Source of the DNA: Bacteroidota bacterium
Lineage (GTDB): Bacteria; Bacteroidota; Bacteroidia; AKYH767-A; 2013-40CM-41-45
NCBI GenBank assembly: GCA_016711505.1
Contig: JADJSV010000017.1
Location: 248,001-312,000, forward strand
Direction of reading: 5' to 3'
Length of the DNA: 64,000 nt
A program made the translations under genes and the position numbers. Below are positions 8,692 through 17,885 of the stretch, piece by piece. The first letter of the stretch is position 1. The number at the start of each line of letters is the position of its first letter. The notes beneath the pieces are model-generated. The model was not told the DNA's origin. It did not search any database and saw only the letters and a program-made list of their open reading frames with translations.

Positions 8692-9785
8692 TTTAATTTT
8701 TTTATGGAAAAATTATTAAACGATCTGTTATCATATTTGACAACACCACCGGCAGTTCCAAACCAGATGTTTCCTTCCTTATCTTCGGTTATCCCAAAAA
8801 CCTGTTTGTCAATTTCTCTAAGTCCTTCAATAAGGCTATTGTTTTTCGAAATTACTTCTGTAAAGTTTTTGCCATCGAATTTAGTTAATGCGATGTCCGG
8901 GCTATTTGCACCACCGCCACTGAACCACAGTATCCCTGCTCTGTCTTCGTAAATATTGCCGGAAAAATTTGTTGTAATGTTAGAAATGTTTTTTCCATCA
9001 AACCGGTCAATTCCTTCCCGGCTACTGATCCAGATCTTTCCTGTCCTGTCAGAATGAATAAACCGGACATTATAAAATGAATCACCTGTTGCATTTTTAA
9101 AATTTGCAAATGTCCCATTGTTGAAAATACTGATTCCGCTATGAGTACCTATCCAGATCTTTCCACTTTGATCCAAAGCAAGCGCCTGGACTGAATTTCC
9201 ACTTAAACCTTGATGCGTAGTATAATTTATAAATGTATTGCCACTATAGCTACTTAATCCCTGATCTGTACCAAACCAGATGTTGCGACTATTATCTTCC
9301 AACATAGAAAAAACAGTATTCCCGGCAAGATGGTCGGCAGTTGTTATATTGATAAAATTTTTTCCATCGAATTTATAAACTCCGGCACCAACAGTTCCAA
9401 ACCATAAGTTACCGGACCTGTCTTCCAGAATTGAGCAAATATGAAATTGCCTGAGTCCGGCCTTTAAAGTATAATTAATAAAATGTTTGCCATCATAACA
9501 AATGATCCCTTCCCAACTTGCCAGCCAGATATTCCCATTTCTGTCATTGAGAATATTACGCGTAATACTATGCGGTGCATATTCAGAAATAGTGTCCAGG
9601 TTTTGTTCAAATGCAGGATCGCCATCAACCTTACTATTCATTTTTTCAATTTCATGATTCGGATTTTCATCTTTCAAAACTGTTTTATCCCCGGAAGTGC
9701 AGGAATAAATAAAAATTAAAAAAGTATAAATGATTAACCTGATAATAAACGAAGGAGAATATTTACTATGTTTAAATGTAACCAT
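8688..9785 (-). CDS. Reg_prop beta-propeller lipoprotein without kinase
   Basis: About 365 aa. A hydrophobic leader with lipobox (FLIFIYSC) anchors it in a membrane. The body is a run of two-component-regulator propeller (Reg_prop) repeats of about 42 aa, each with a core such as GNLWFGTVGAGVYKFDGKNF, NIWFGTDQGLSSYSG or GNIWFGTAGGVVKYDN. In this phylum such repeats form the sensor half of hybrid two-component systems, but here the Y_Y_Y, kinase and regulator parts are absent and the protein ends after the propeller. An ATG at 9806 is also possible; 9785 is preferred because a -7 box TAGATTTG lies at 9815-9822 on the minus strand. Coupled to the DUF3788 gene downstream. Confidence 0.85.
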   Translation of the reverse strand: MVTFKHSKYSPSFIIRLIIYTFLIFIYSCTSGDKTVLKDENPNHEIEKMNSKVDGDPAFEQNLDTISEYAPHSITRNILNDRNGNIWLASWEGIICYDGKHFINYTLKAGLRQFHICSILEDRSGNLWFGTVGAGVYKFDGKNFINITTADHLAGNTVFSMLEDNSRNIWFGTDQGLSSYSGNTFINYTTHQGLSGNSVQALALDQSGKIWIGTHSGISIFNNGTFANFKNATGDSFYNVRFIHSDRTGKIWISSREGIDRFDGKNISNITTNFSGNIYEDRAGILWFSGGGANSPDIALTKFDGKNFTEVISKNNSLIEGLREIDKQVFGITEDKEGNIWFGTAGGVVKYDNRSFNNFSIKKLK

Positions 9786-10015
9786 AATGCATAGGGCTAT
9801 TGCCAATGAAGTTACAAATCTAATCCAATTTCGAGAAATGCCTTTACTCCATTTTACAAATTCTTGTTATTAATTTGTTATTGTAAAAAAAGAAACTCTC
9901 CGGAATTCTATAAATTAAGCTTTAAATTAAAAGAAACTGATTTTTCACCAGAACTTTCATCTCCTTGTTACTCTTATAAAATTTATTGGATATTGGGAAG
10001 ACATTATCTAAATTT

Positions 10016-11059
10016 ATGACCATGAACAGATTTTGGCTAATCGTAATTACTTTACTCTTTCAAAACACACTCTTTGCGCAACGTGAATATAATACCTGCG
10101 ATTCAACTCAATTCATTTTAAATAATGACACAACTATAATTGCCGGTAAAAGAAATTTGTACGTATATACCAATTCTGTCACAAGTCACTTGTATGATTT
10201 TTCAACTTCAGATACAAATCAATATATCCGGGACTTTGATATCGTAAAGCCGGATTTGTGGTTTACAGTTGTCGGAAGCAGATACATTGGAGGCCTCACG
10301 CAATTATATAAAAGCATTGACCACGGACAATCATGGAATATAGACACCGCTCACTTCAGTGCAAGCAATGCGCAAACTGTTAGTTTTAATTTTTTAAGAT
10401 CGATAAATAATTTGCAACATATCAATGGAGATACACTGATCATGTTTATGCATTATTATGAATCCGGCATTATTTATTCTACCGATGCCGGCAATACATG
10501 GACAAAATGGTTTGATAATTTAATAGTGCATTATCAGGGAATGCTGACCTGCAACGACAGATATTATCTCTATAGTTTCGAAGGAGATGCCTTTCGTCCG
10601 TGGATGTTCGGTTTCGACAAAAACCTGCTTTTTACACCCGATACAAATGGCGCATGGAATTCGTTTTTGCTTTCGTCGAATCACCCTCTCTGTTCTACCG
10701 CAAATGATACCGTCAACTGTATCTATGCACCAACTAGTGGTTCGCGTTGCGATCAGTATAATTATTTTAAAGATTTCATTGATTCGGTTTGCATTTCCTC
10801 AGACATAAATCATTTTGAGAATGCGCTTTTCCATATCTATCCAAATCCTGCGACGAATTACCTTACCGTAAATGTTTCGTTGTTCGAACCGGCAAGTATT
10901 TCTATCTACAACTTATTTGGCAATATATTGTCAACTACTTCAATAAGTAAACCGGATTCTGAATTTATTATTGATGTAAAAGATCAACCGGCAGGAATGT
11001 ATATTTTACAATTAAAATCAAAAGGGAAAATTTATCAGATAAAATATATCAAGATTTGA
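10016..11059 (+). CDS. T9SS-sorted secreted protein
   Basis: About 347 aa. Signal peptide at the start (WLIVITLLFQNTLFAQ). The middle carries BNR/sortilin-like wording: LYKSIDHGQSWNID and IIYSTDAGNTWTKWF, two Asp-box (SxDxGxTW) motifs typical of beta-propellers. The C-terminus (LFHIYPNPATNYLTVNVSL to the terminal KYIKI) is a T9SS type A sorting domain, so the protein is exported and probably anchored at the surface. An in-frame TTG lies at 9986, but the ATG pair at 10016/10022 puts the signal peptide at the N-terminus. The binding partner or substrate is unknown. No clear promoter motif was found. Confidence 0.85.
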   Translation: MTMNRFWLIVITLLFQNTLFAQREYNTCDSTQFILNNDTTIIAGKRNLYVYTNSVTSHLYDFSTSDTNQYIRDFDIVKPDLWFTVVGSRYIGGLTQLYKSIDHGQSWNIDTAHFSASNAQTVSFNFLRSINNLQHINGDTLIMFMHYYESGIIYSTDAGNTWTKWFDNLIVHYQGMLTCNDRYYLYSFEGDAFRPWMFGFDKNLLFTPDTNGAWNSFLLSSNHPLCSTANDTVNCIYAPTSGSRCDQYNYFKDFIDSVCISSDINHFENALFHIYPNPATNYLTVNVSLFEPASISIYNLFGNILSTTSISKPDSEFIIDVKDQPAGMYILQLKSKGKIYQIKYIKI

Positions 11060-11081
11060 TTTTTTATTTTTCAGGTTAAGA

Positions 11082-11564
11082 TTAGTTTTTCAACAGTGCT
11101 AATTGCCCGCTATGATAAGAAAGATGACTTATACGTGTGATCATGACATTTAATTTATTGCGATGAGGTTCTTTTGCAAAATCTTCAGCAGATATTGAAT
11201 TGTGTTTCTCAAACCATTGTTCAGGGGTTAAACTTTCAAACTTTTTATTCAGAACTTCATTCTGCTTTCTCCACATTTCACGAAGTTCTTTTGCAGAAGG
11301 TATTGAGCTTGTTGCTTTGTCAGGGAATTTAATAAATGGCTCTTCCAATTGTGGAAATAATTTATCTCCTAAATTTAAAATGGGCAACATGTCATCATGG
11401 ACAGCTATAAGATGACCGAATAAATAAATTCCGCGGTTCTTTCCGGGTGCTACTTCCTTTTCCAGTTTTTCATCTGAAACTGAATCCAGAATTGTATCAA
11501 ATACTTTTAGTAAAGAATACCATCTGTCTAATACCATTTTGACCATTATTTGATTTGCTTCCAT
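11082..11564 (-). CDS. DinB family protein
   Basis: 160 aa four-helix DinB superfamily protein with the metal triad H51 (LFGHLIAVHDD), H147 and H151 (RISHLSYHSGQLALL). The closing HSGQLALL is a strong family signature. Only distantly similar to the DinB protein at 1627-2082, so these are separate lineages rather than a recent duplication. Soluble, reaction unknown. It converges on the T9SS gene, with 22 bp between stops and no visible terminator hairpin. Confidence 0.87.
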   Translation of the reverse strand: MEANQIMVKMVLDRWYSLLKVFDTILDSVSDEKLEKEVAPGKNRGIYLFGHLIAVHDDMLPILNLGDKLFPQLEEPFIKFPDKATSSIPSAKELREMWRKQNEVLNKKFESLTPEQWFEKHNSISAEDFAKEPHRNKLNVMITRISHLSYHSGQLALLKN

Positions 11565-11765
11565 GTTCGTTTATATATTTCTGAATTAATAGTTATTCTG
11601 AATCATTAGAGAATTACACTAAATATCAGAATCATTTGAGGTATAATGTAGAAATAATTAAACATAATCCAAAAACTAATAAAGTTTGTCAAAAAGTAAT
11701 TTTAAAAACAGGTTTTATTTAATGATTACTCAATCTTCTTGGTTTCTGTATTGGAGTCGCCCAGC

Positions 11766-12308
11766 CTACTGCAACCTGAAACTATTCAGGATCTTTTCTC
11801 CAACATCCTGATATTTGTCAAATTGATCCTGCTCGCATGTCAAAGTAAGAATGTACGCTTTCCCTTTCTTCACAAAAATGTCTTGTTCAAATTTGTATTT
11901 AGTTTCGCCTTCATTTCCGGTATAATAAATTTTATGATACTCCGATTCACCGCTCAATTGCCGTTCACTTTTAACTATAGAACTTCCCGGAATTATATTC
12001 TTGATCTGAGTTTCAGAAATTGTAATGTACTGATCCATATTCATACCATCCGGAATATCCTGTACTAACAAATTTACATTCTCCCGGACTTTATCGTTTT
12101 CAGAAAGTGCAGGCGACAGAATCATAAAGCTCATTCCATTTTTTTTGGATTGATCAAGATCCCAATTCGCGGGATAATGGATAGAATAATTATTTTCTGT
12201 AAGCGTTTTCCAGTCTTTTTCGTTTTCACCTATTTCCTTTTTAGAATTTCCACAGGAAAATAAAGCGAACAATAAAACCGACAATGCGGATAAATGAATG
12301 ATTTTCAT
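11766..12308 (-). CDS. Lipoprotein with PsbP/DUF1795-like domain
   Basis: 180 aa. Lipoprotein signal peptide (LSVLLFALFSCGNS; modified Cys at 19). The mature part reads like the PsbP/DcrB (DUF1795) fold: NYSIHYPANWDLDQ near the start, then MSFMILSPAL, VNLLVQDIP, a central hairpin with HKIYYTGNEGETKYKFEQ, and the closing KILNSFRLQ. Small lipoproteins of this fold are common in Bacteroidota and have no assigned role. Single gene; the upstream 12309-13067 region is repeat-rich and holds no convincing promoter for it. Confidence 0.8.
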   Translation of the reverse strand: MKIIHLSALSVLLFALFSCGNSKKEIGENEKDWKTLTENNYSIHYPANWDLDQSKKNGMSFMILSPALSENDKVRENVNLLVQDIPDGMNMDQYITISETQIKNIIPGSSIVKSERQLSGESEYHKIYYTGNEGETKYKFEQDIFVKKGKAYILTLTCEQDQFDKYQDVGEKILNSFRLQ

Positions 12309-12395
12309 AGATTATGTTTTTAATTAATTAATGTGGTTTAGTCCGAATATGAATCGGAACCAAAATTTTTAAATAAAGAATCGTACCAGAAGGAA

Positions 12396-12960
12396 GATCG
12401 TTAGGGTGTAATTCGCAGAAGACGGGCGGGATCGTTGGGGTGTAGTCTGCAGACTACACCCCAACGTCCAAGCCGGAAGCTGTATGCTGTTAGGCGAATC
12501 TTAAGCGACATTACTTCTGCTGTTTCAATGACTCGAACACTGAGCGTGATTCCGCCGGGGGCAATGGAAAGAAACTGATAATAAAATTTTCGTTTTAATT
12601 TCCCGGACGAAGTCTGTGCACGGCGCATTGAAAGTGTGTTTTTTAATAACAAGACTTCGTCCTGCAGAATGTTTCAATTACAGTTTGTAATTAATTAGGA
12701 AGAGTTTAATAATTGAATGTTCTTTCGGTATACAGATTAAATATCAACACTTTTCTCTTCTTGATATTCAAATGAGTTTGATTTATAAGCCTGCAACTCA
12801 GGTTTAAACTCATTGAGAGAAAAAGGAATGAGTTTTGCACTACAGAACAGTCACTCAGGAGGAAACTTTTCGCAAATTTGGTAGACAGCATGCAGCTAGG
12901 TGATTTTTTAAGCGACATTATCCGGGAATATTCCCGTTTGCAAAGGGAATATTCCCGTTA
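12396..12960. repeat. Repeat-rich intergenic region with long palindromes
   Basis: About 760 bp separate the flanking genes and I find no gene here. It holds two direct copies of a GATCGTTrGGGTGTA motif (12396 and 12431). The second forms a perfect 34-bp palindrome without loop at 12433-12466 (half: CGTTGGGGTGTAGTCTG). A TTAAGCGACATTA sequence near 12501 recurs near 12908. A pair of GGGAATATTCCC palindromes, each followed by CGTT, lies at 12924-12935 and 12945-12956. Minus-strand reading frames here simply translate the repeats. Confidence 0.8.
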
Positions 12961-13012
12961 AAAATATTTAATTCATACTTCACATAGTATTTCCATCCTA
13001 AAAAAGAAGCAC

Positions 13013-13020
13013 TACCTTTG
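13013..13020 (+). promoter_or_regulatory. -7 promoter box for the ArsC/Spx-like gene
   Basis: TACCTTTG at 13013-13020 matches the Bacteroidota -7 consensus TAnnTTTG and lies 47 bp upstream of the ATG at 13068. No TTG stands at the expected -33 distance. The twin GGGAATATTCCC palindromes end about 55 bp upstream and could be an operator. Confidence 0.5.
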
Positions 13021-13067
13021 CAAAACCGACTCACACACGGTTTTCGTACTTTTCAAAAACACACACA

Positions 13068-13421
13068 ATGAAAAAAATCTATCACTCCGCCACATGTACT
13101 ACCTGCCAGCGTATTCTTAAAGACTGGAAACCCGGAAATGATGTAATTTTGCAAGACATCAAAACTGAACCGATCACCGCTTCGCAGATCGATGAAATGA
13201 AAAATCTCGCAGGGACATATGAATCGTTGTTCAGCAGGATTGCTATTAAATACCGCGGAATGGGATTGAATGAAAAAACATTAACGGAAAAGGATTATCG
13301 TAAACACATCCTGGACGAATACACTTTTTTGAAACGGCCGGTGATGATTCTGGACGACAAAATATTTATTGGCAACAGCAAAACAAATGTTGCCGCAGCT
13401 AAAGCTGCTTTGAATAGATGA
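13068..13421 (+). CDS. ArsC/Spx family thioredoxin-fold protein
   Basis: 117 aa, the usual length for the ArsC/Spx/YffB family. It opens with a beta strand and the redox motif C10-T-T-C13 (HSATCTTCQRIL), followed by DWKPGNDVILQDIKTEPIT and the family-typical FLKRPVMILDDKIFIG near residues 88-103. The CxxC resembles Spx/MgsR-type members; classical ArsC arsenate reductases have a single catalytic Cys with downstream Arg residues. No arsenic genes are nearby, so arsenate reduction should not be assumed. Its stop overlaps the start of the DMT transporter (ATGA), so the two are probably co-transcribed. Confidence 0.85.
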   Translation: MKKIYHSATCTTCQRILKDWKPGNDVILQDIKTEPITASQIDEMKNLAGTYESLFSRIAIKYRGMGLNEKTLTEKDYRKHILDEYTFLKRPVMILDDKIFIGNSKTNVAAAKAALNR

Positions 13422-14311
13422 ATTCAAATACAAAGCTCACGTTGCAGCGTTCTCTGCTAATCTTATTTATGGCGTGAATTTCAGTGTCGCCAAGATCGTT
13501 ATGCCTGCCATGATCAAACCCGCAGGATTCGTTCTGTTACGGGTCTTCTTCGCAACACTACTTTTTTTCTGATGCGATTCCTTTATAAAGTTTCTATTCA
13601 GAAAATGGAACGGAAAGATGTTTTCCGGTTTTCCTCCTCGGACTTTTCGGAGTTGCCATCAATCAGCTTTTATTCTTCAAAGGACTTTCTCTTACTTCCA
13701 ACATCAATGCTGCTCTCATCATGACGAGCAATCCGGTCATGGTTGTACTCATTGCCGGTATTCTCATCAGCGAACGAATCACTTTGATCCGGCTTATCGG
13801 AATTTGTCTTGGGGTGATCGGTGCCGTTTCCCTCATCACCATGAGTCAGAAGCATGGAGTCGGTTCATTTTCAGGGGATTTGATGATTTTTATCAATGCC
13901 GCATCTTACGCTGTATTCATCGTTATGGTAAAACCAATGATGAAAAAATACGATCCGTGGTTCGTTCTCAGCTGGACGTTCTTCTTCGGATTGCTCATCG
14001 TCGCTCCTTTTGGTTTTGAAGATGTACTTGCTATTCAGTGGGAAGCGTTCACTGCAATCCACTGGTCTGCAATCATTTTCGTGATCTTCTTCACAACTTT
14101 TCTGGCTTATTTGCTCAATACTCTGGCCCTCAAAGAATTGAGTCCGGCCATCGTGAGTTATTACATTTACCTGCAGCCGATCTTCGCCACACTCATCACA
14201 CTCTATATAATGCATGAACCCATAAAGTGGATTCACGCATTCGCTTGTGTGCTGATTTTCACAGGTGTGTATCTGGTATCGAACCCCACATTTGGCAAAG
14301 CGAAATCTTAA
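13418..14311 (+). CDS. DMT/EamA-family transporter, three frameshifts
   Basis: Ten-helix drug/metabolite transporter of the EamA family. Readable parts in order: SANLIYGVNFSVAKIVMPAM and FVLLRVFFATLLFF, GLFGVAINQLLFFKGLSLTS, MTSNPVMVVLIAGILISERI, then an intact second half (13721-14311) with SPAIVSYYIYLQPIFATLIT and FTGVYLVSNPTF. Frame is lost at the AAA run 13432-13434, the T7 run 13562-13568 and a T4 run (13621-13624 or 13629-13632). Adding one base at each restores one protein of about 298 aa. Three losses in 200 bp followed by 590 clean bases suggests a low-quality assembly patch rather than decay. Starts inside the stop of the ArsC/Spx-like gene. Substrate unknown. Confidence 0.85.
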
Positions 14312-14321
14312 GCTAATTTTG
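14291..14321 (+). promoter_or_regulatory. Promoter of yicC-gmk
   Basis: -33 TTTG at 14291-14294 and -7 TAATTTTG at 14314-14321, separated by 19 bp: a full match to the Bacteroidota consensus. The ATG of yicC is 25 bp downstream. The -33 box lies inside the last codons of the transporter gene. Confidence 0.65.
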
Positions 14322-14346
14322 CCTCACCATTTTTTAAACTAAACCC

Positions 14347-15218
14347 ATGATCCGCTCAATGACCGGTTTCGGTACCTCGTCTATCGAATTTGAAAACAAA
14401 ACCATTTCCGTCGAGATCAAATCGGTCAACAGCAAGTTCATGGATCTTAACCTCCGCCTGCCTTCCTCCTATAAAGAGAAGGAAATGGAACTTCGCACCG
14501 ATCTCGCCCGCTTCATCGAACGCGGAAAATGTGAAGTGGCTTTTTCAGTTGAATCGCAAGAGGCTGCAAAGAAAACTGTCATCAACCGTCAGCTCGCAAA
14601 AGCATATTTCGAAGAACTCAAAATGCTCGATGCTGAACTTGGAATCTCTACTCCGAATTATCTGCAGATCATTCTTCCTTTACCGGATGTAATGATGAAC
14701 GATAAAACTGTGTTATCGGAAGCCGAATGGAATGCTGTTCAAAAAGCAATGAAGCAAGCATCTGATGCATTTCAGAAATTCCGTTTGAATGAAGGTGCAG
14801 CTTTGCAAAAAGATATTGAACAACGTTTGCAGGCAATACTCGATGGACTGAAAGAGATTGAAAAATTCGAAGCAGGAAGAATTGAACTTGTTCGCAAACG
14901 TCTGCAATCGAATCTTGAAGAATTTATTCAACTCAATAACATCGACAGAAACCGTTTCGAACAGGAACTTATTTTTTACATAGAGAAATACGATATCTCC
15001 GAAGAGAAAGTGCGTCTGAAAAGTCATTGCGATTATTTCGTGAAGACAATGAAAGACGATCCATCAGCAGGAAAAAACTTTCATTCATCGCACAAGAGAT
15101 CGGAAGAGAAATAAATACCATCAGTTCCAAAGCAAATGATGCCGATATGCAGAAGTCTGTTGCGATCATCAAAGACGAACTGGCAAAAATAAAAGAACAG
15201 ATACTGAATGTAGTCTAA
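14347..15218 (+). CDS. yicC: YicC/YloC family endoribonuclease, frameshifted
   Basis: The N-terminus MIRSMTGFGTSSIEFENK is diagnostic for the YicC family, as is KTMKDDPSAGKK followed by LSFIAQEIGREINTISSKA at the C-terminus. E. coli YicC and B. subtilis YloC are reported RNases. The frame is lost in the A6 run 15072-15077: the first frame stops at 15114, while the conserved C-terminal helix continues in another frame to 15218. One extra A gives the expected protein of about 290 aa. Its TAA overlaps the ATG of gmk by one base (TAATG), the usual yicC-gmk pairing in bacteria. Confidence 0.93.
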
Positions 15219-15808
15219 TGGGGAAAGAGAATAAATTACTTTTATTCTGCGGACCATCGGGCAGTGGTAAAACTACCATCGTTCATGATCTGCTGGCGTC
15301 AGATCCCCGGTTGAAATTTTCTGTTTCAGCTACTACACGAAATAAACGCGCGAATGAAACTGATGGTGAAGACTATCATTTTATTTCTGTTGAAGAATTT
15401 AAACGCCGGATCGCAAACGATGAATTTGTTGAATGGGAAGAAGTGTATACGAACGGCTACTACGGTACATTAAAATCTGAAATAGAAAGCATCTGGTCTG
15501 AAGGAAAAATTCCTGTCTTCGATGTTGATGTTGAAGGTGGAATAAATATCAAAAGTATTTACGGTGAGCAATTGCTTGCTGTCTTTGTTCGTCCACCTTC
15601 GATTGAAATCCTTCATCAGCGTTTGAAAGCAAGAAATTCCGAAACTCCGGAATCATTTAAAGCAAGAATAGCAAAAGCAGAACATGAGTTAACCTATGCT
15701 GATAAATTCGATCATATTATCGTTAATGATACGTTGGAGAAGGCCCTGGAAGAGGCGCATCGGTTGGTTAATGAATTTGTGAAGGTAACGGTGAAAGGTG
15801 AAAATTAG
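15218..15808 (+). CDS. gmk: Guanylate kinase
   Basis: 196 aa, full length. It phosphorylates GMP to GDP with ATP in the cytoplasm. The P-loop GPSGSGKT is at residues 12-19. The GMP-binding region follows (SVSATTRNKRANETDGEDY, then YHFISVEEF and EWEEVYTNGYYGT). The segment FDVDVEGGINIKSIYG corresponds to the usual DVDxQGA region, and the lid reads RLKARNSETPESFKARI. Translation is coupled to yicC through the TAATG overlap, and both would use the promoter at 14291-14321. Confidence 0.97.
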   Translation: MGKENKLLLFCGPSGSGKTTIVHDLLASDPRLKFSVSATTRNKRANETDGEDYHFISVEEFKRRIANDEFVEWEEVYTNGYYGTLKSEIESIWSEGKIPVFDVDVEGGINIKSIYGEQLLAVFVRPPSIEILHQRLKARNSETPESFKARIAKAEHELTYADKFDHIIVNDTLEKALEEAHRLVNEFVKVTVKGEN

Positions 15809-15825
15809 GACAATGTGAATGCTTA

Positions 15826-15945
15826 AAATTTAACACAGAGAACACTAAGAAAAACAGAGAGTACACTAAGACATATCGAAAAGAGGAAAAAGTTTCAATA
15901 TAGTAAACAGTGCTACTTACTACTCACCAATTACTACTCACCAAA
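15826..15945. repeat. Low-complexity repeats (ACACTAAG; CTACTCACC)
   Basis: The gap between gmk and nadD holds two ACACTAAG-type copies (around 15840 and 15870), related to the hairpin family at 6332 and 56316. They are followed by two copies of TACTACTCACC (about 15917-15940). The second motif recurs at 60248-60280. No promoter motif for nadD is visible here. Confidence 0.6.
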
Positions 15946-15950
15946 AAAGA

Positions 15951-16523
15951 ATGAAAATAGGTCTCTTCTTCGGCAGCTTTAACCCCATCCACAACGGCCA
16001 CATGGTCATTGCAGGGTATATGTCAGAATTTACGGATCTGGAACAGGTATGGTTTGTGGTGTCGCCGCATAATCCACTGAAGTTAAAACAAACTTTACTG
16101 CAGGATTATCACCGGCTGAGTATGGTGAAGATCGCTATCGGCGACTATAGAAAACTAAAGGCATCCGACATCGAATTTAAATTACCGAAACCTAGTTACA
16201 CAATAAATACACTCGTACATTTGTTTGAGAAATTTCCACAGCATCAGTTTGCTCTGATTATGGGCAGCGATAACCTGGATAGTTTTGCAAAATGGAAAAA
16301 CTACGAACAGATCCTTGAACAAGTCGAACTCTATGTTTATCCGAGAAAAGATTCAACAGAAAATGAATTCACTACTCATCCGAAAGTAAAGATCATCCCT
16401 GCGCCACTGATGGAAATCTCTTCAAGCTTCATTCGTGAAAGTATAAAAGCAAAGAAAGATGTAAGATATATGGTACCGGAGAAAGTGTGGGAGTTTTTGG
16501 AGGAGATGAATTTTTATAGGTAA
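15951..16523 (+). CDS. nadD: Nicotinate-nucleotide adenylyltransferase
   Basis: 190 aa. It converts nicotinate mononucleotide and ATP to deamido-NAD in NAD biosynthesis. The nucleotidyltransferase motif GSFNPIHNGH is at residues 8-17. Further family marks are VWFVVSPHNPLK, LIMGSDNLDSFAKWKNYEQI and the C-terminal ISSSFIRESI with VPEKVWEFLEE. The ATG follows directly after the CTACTCACC repeats. yicC-gmk-nadD is a gene order seen in other Bacteroidota, which supports one transcription unit despite the 142-bp gap. Confidence 0.96.
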   Translation: MKIGLFFGSFNPIHNGHMVIAGYMSEFTDLEQVWFVVSPHNPLKLKQTLLQDYHRLSMVKIAIGDYRKLKASDIEFKLPKPSYTINTLVHLFEKFPQHQFALIMGSDNLDSFAKWKNYEQILEQVELYVYPRKDSTENEFTTHPKVKIIPAPLMEISSSFIRESIKAKKDVRYMVPEKVWEFLEEMNFYR

Positions 16524-16539
16524 TGTTGAGGTTAAAAGT

Positions 16540-16690
16540 CAAAAATCAAAAGGTCAAAGGTCAAAGGTCAAAGGTCACTTTGCGAAAGTTTGATCAACTT
16601 AAAATTAACGAAGAAAGTAACATGTGATTATTTCGAATTACGAATCTCGAATTACGAATTACAAATTACAAATTACAAATTAATAACCAA
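16540..16690. repeat. Simple repeats: GGTCAAA and AATTACGAATTAC
   Basis: Three to four tandem GTCAAAG/GGTCAAA heptamers (about 16547-16577) are followed by degenerate 9-10-bp units GAATTACGA, GAATTACAA and AAATTACAA (about 16638-16682), running right up to the next start codon. Similar AATTACGAATTA sequence recurs near 28090-28155. No protein-coding content. Confidence 0.65.
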
Positions 16691-16692
16691 AA

Positions 16693-17845
16693 ATGTCAAC
16701 AACAAAATACAAATTCGGCACCCGTGCAATTCATGCAGGACAAGAACCTGATCCATCAACAGGAGCTATCATGACTCCTATTTACCAGACTTCTACTTAC
16801 GTTCAGGAAAGTCCGGGGAAACATAAAGGTTATGCTTATGCACGTGGTAAAATCCGACGCGGGTGGCTTTGGAAAAATGTATTGCTTCTCTTGAGAATGC
16901 AAAACATGGTTTGTGTTTCTCGAGCGGACAAGGTGCTGAAGACGCTATTATCAAATTACTTCGTCCCGGTGATGAAGTGATTGCTACTGATGATCTGTAT
17001 GGCGGTTCATATCGTATGTTCACAAAAGTGTTCGCTCACTTCGGAATCGTTTTCATTTCGTCAACATGGATAATGTGAACGACATTTCGAAACACATCAA
17101 TGCAAAAACAAAAATGATCTGGCTCGAAACGCCGACGAATCCGTTGATGCGTATCATCGACATCAAGGCAACTGCTGAGATCGCAAAGAAAAATAATCTG
17201 ATACTTGTTGTAGACAATACTTTTGCATCACCCTATTTGCAAAATCCACTGGACCTTGGTGCGCATATCGTTTTACATTCAGTTACAAAATATATCAATG
17301 GTCACTCTGATATCGTTATGGGTGCGACATGCACTAACGACGATAAGATCCAGGAAGATCTTGCTTTCATTGCCAACTCATGCGGCGCAACGCCGGGACC
17401 GCAAGATAGTTTTCTTGCACTGCGCGGAATAAAAACATTACACGTTCGTATGGACAGACATTGTGAGAATGGCAGAGCAGTTGCTAATTTCCTGCGTTCA
17501 CATCCGAAAGTTGATGCCGTTCATTGGCCGGGATTTCCTGATCATCCGAATCATGAAGTTGCAAAAAAACAAATGCGTGACTTCGGCGGAATGATCTCAT
17601 TTACTCTGAAAGGAAATTCTATGGAAGAAGCATTCCGTATGGCTTCTGCAACGAAAGTATTTTCATTGGCAGAATCGTTAGGTGGTGTTGAATCTCTAAT
17701 CGGTCATCCGGCATCAATGACGCATGCTTCGATTCCAAAAGAACTTCGTGAAAAATCAGGTGTACTTGATTCGTTACTGCGGCTGAGTGTTGGGATTGAG
17801 GATGAGAGTGATTTGATTGAAGACCTGCGGCAGGCGATTGGATAG
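16693..17845 (+). CDS. Cystathionine gamma-synthase/lyase family enzyme, two frameshifts
   Basis: PLP-dependent Cys/Met metabolism enzyme of about 384 aa once corrected. It opens KFGTRAIHAGQEPDPSTGAI and TPIYQTSTYVQESPG, which is typical of cystathionine gamma-synthase and gamma-lyase. The PLP-binding stretch is HSVTKYINGHSD, with the Schiff-base Lys in VTKY; later SLGGVESLIGHPASMTHAS is also diagnostic. The frame is lost at AAAA 16849-16852 (before the PTR of ARGKNPTR) and TTTT 17050-17053; one added base at each gives a continuous protein. Synthase and lyase cannot be told apart safely by eye. Tetrameric and cytoplasmic in known members. Confidence 0.9.
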
Positions 17846-17885
17846 TAGAAATGAAAGTTGAAAAGTGAAAAATTTAAACACAAGT

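Noticed and set aside
12401..12652. Minus-strand open frame of 83 aa in the repeat region
   Set aside because: It translates the palindrome and direct repeats at 12396-12500; the protein-like look (Arg/Leu-rich) comes from the repeat, not from a gene.
12706..12918. Minus-strand open frame of 70 aa
   Set aside because: It starts in the TTAAGCGACATTA repeat, like the previous frame, has no family character and no promoter.
13068..13421. True arsenate reductase (arsC)
   Set aside because: The protein has a CxxC of the Spx/MgsR kind and there are no arsenic resistance genes nearby; the broader family name is safer.
13418..14311. DMT transporter as a pseudogene
   Set aside because: Three one-base losses in homopolymers within 200 bp, and a clean second half with no missense decay, fit sequence error better.
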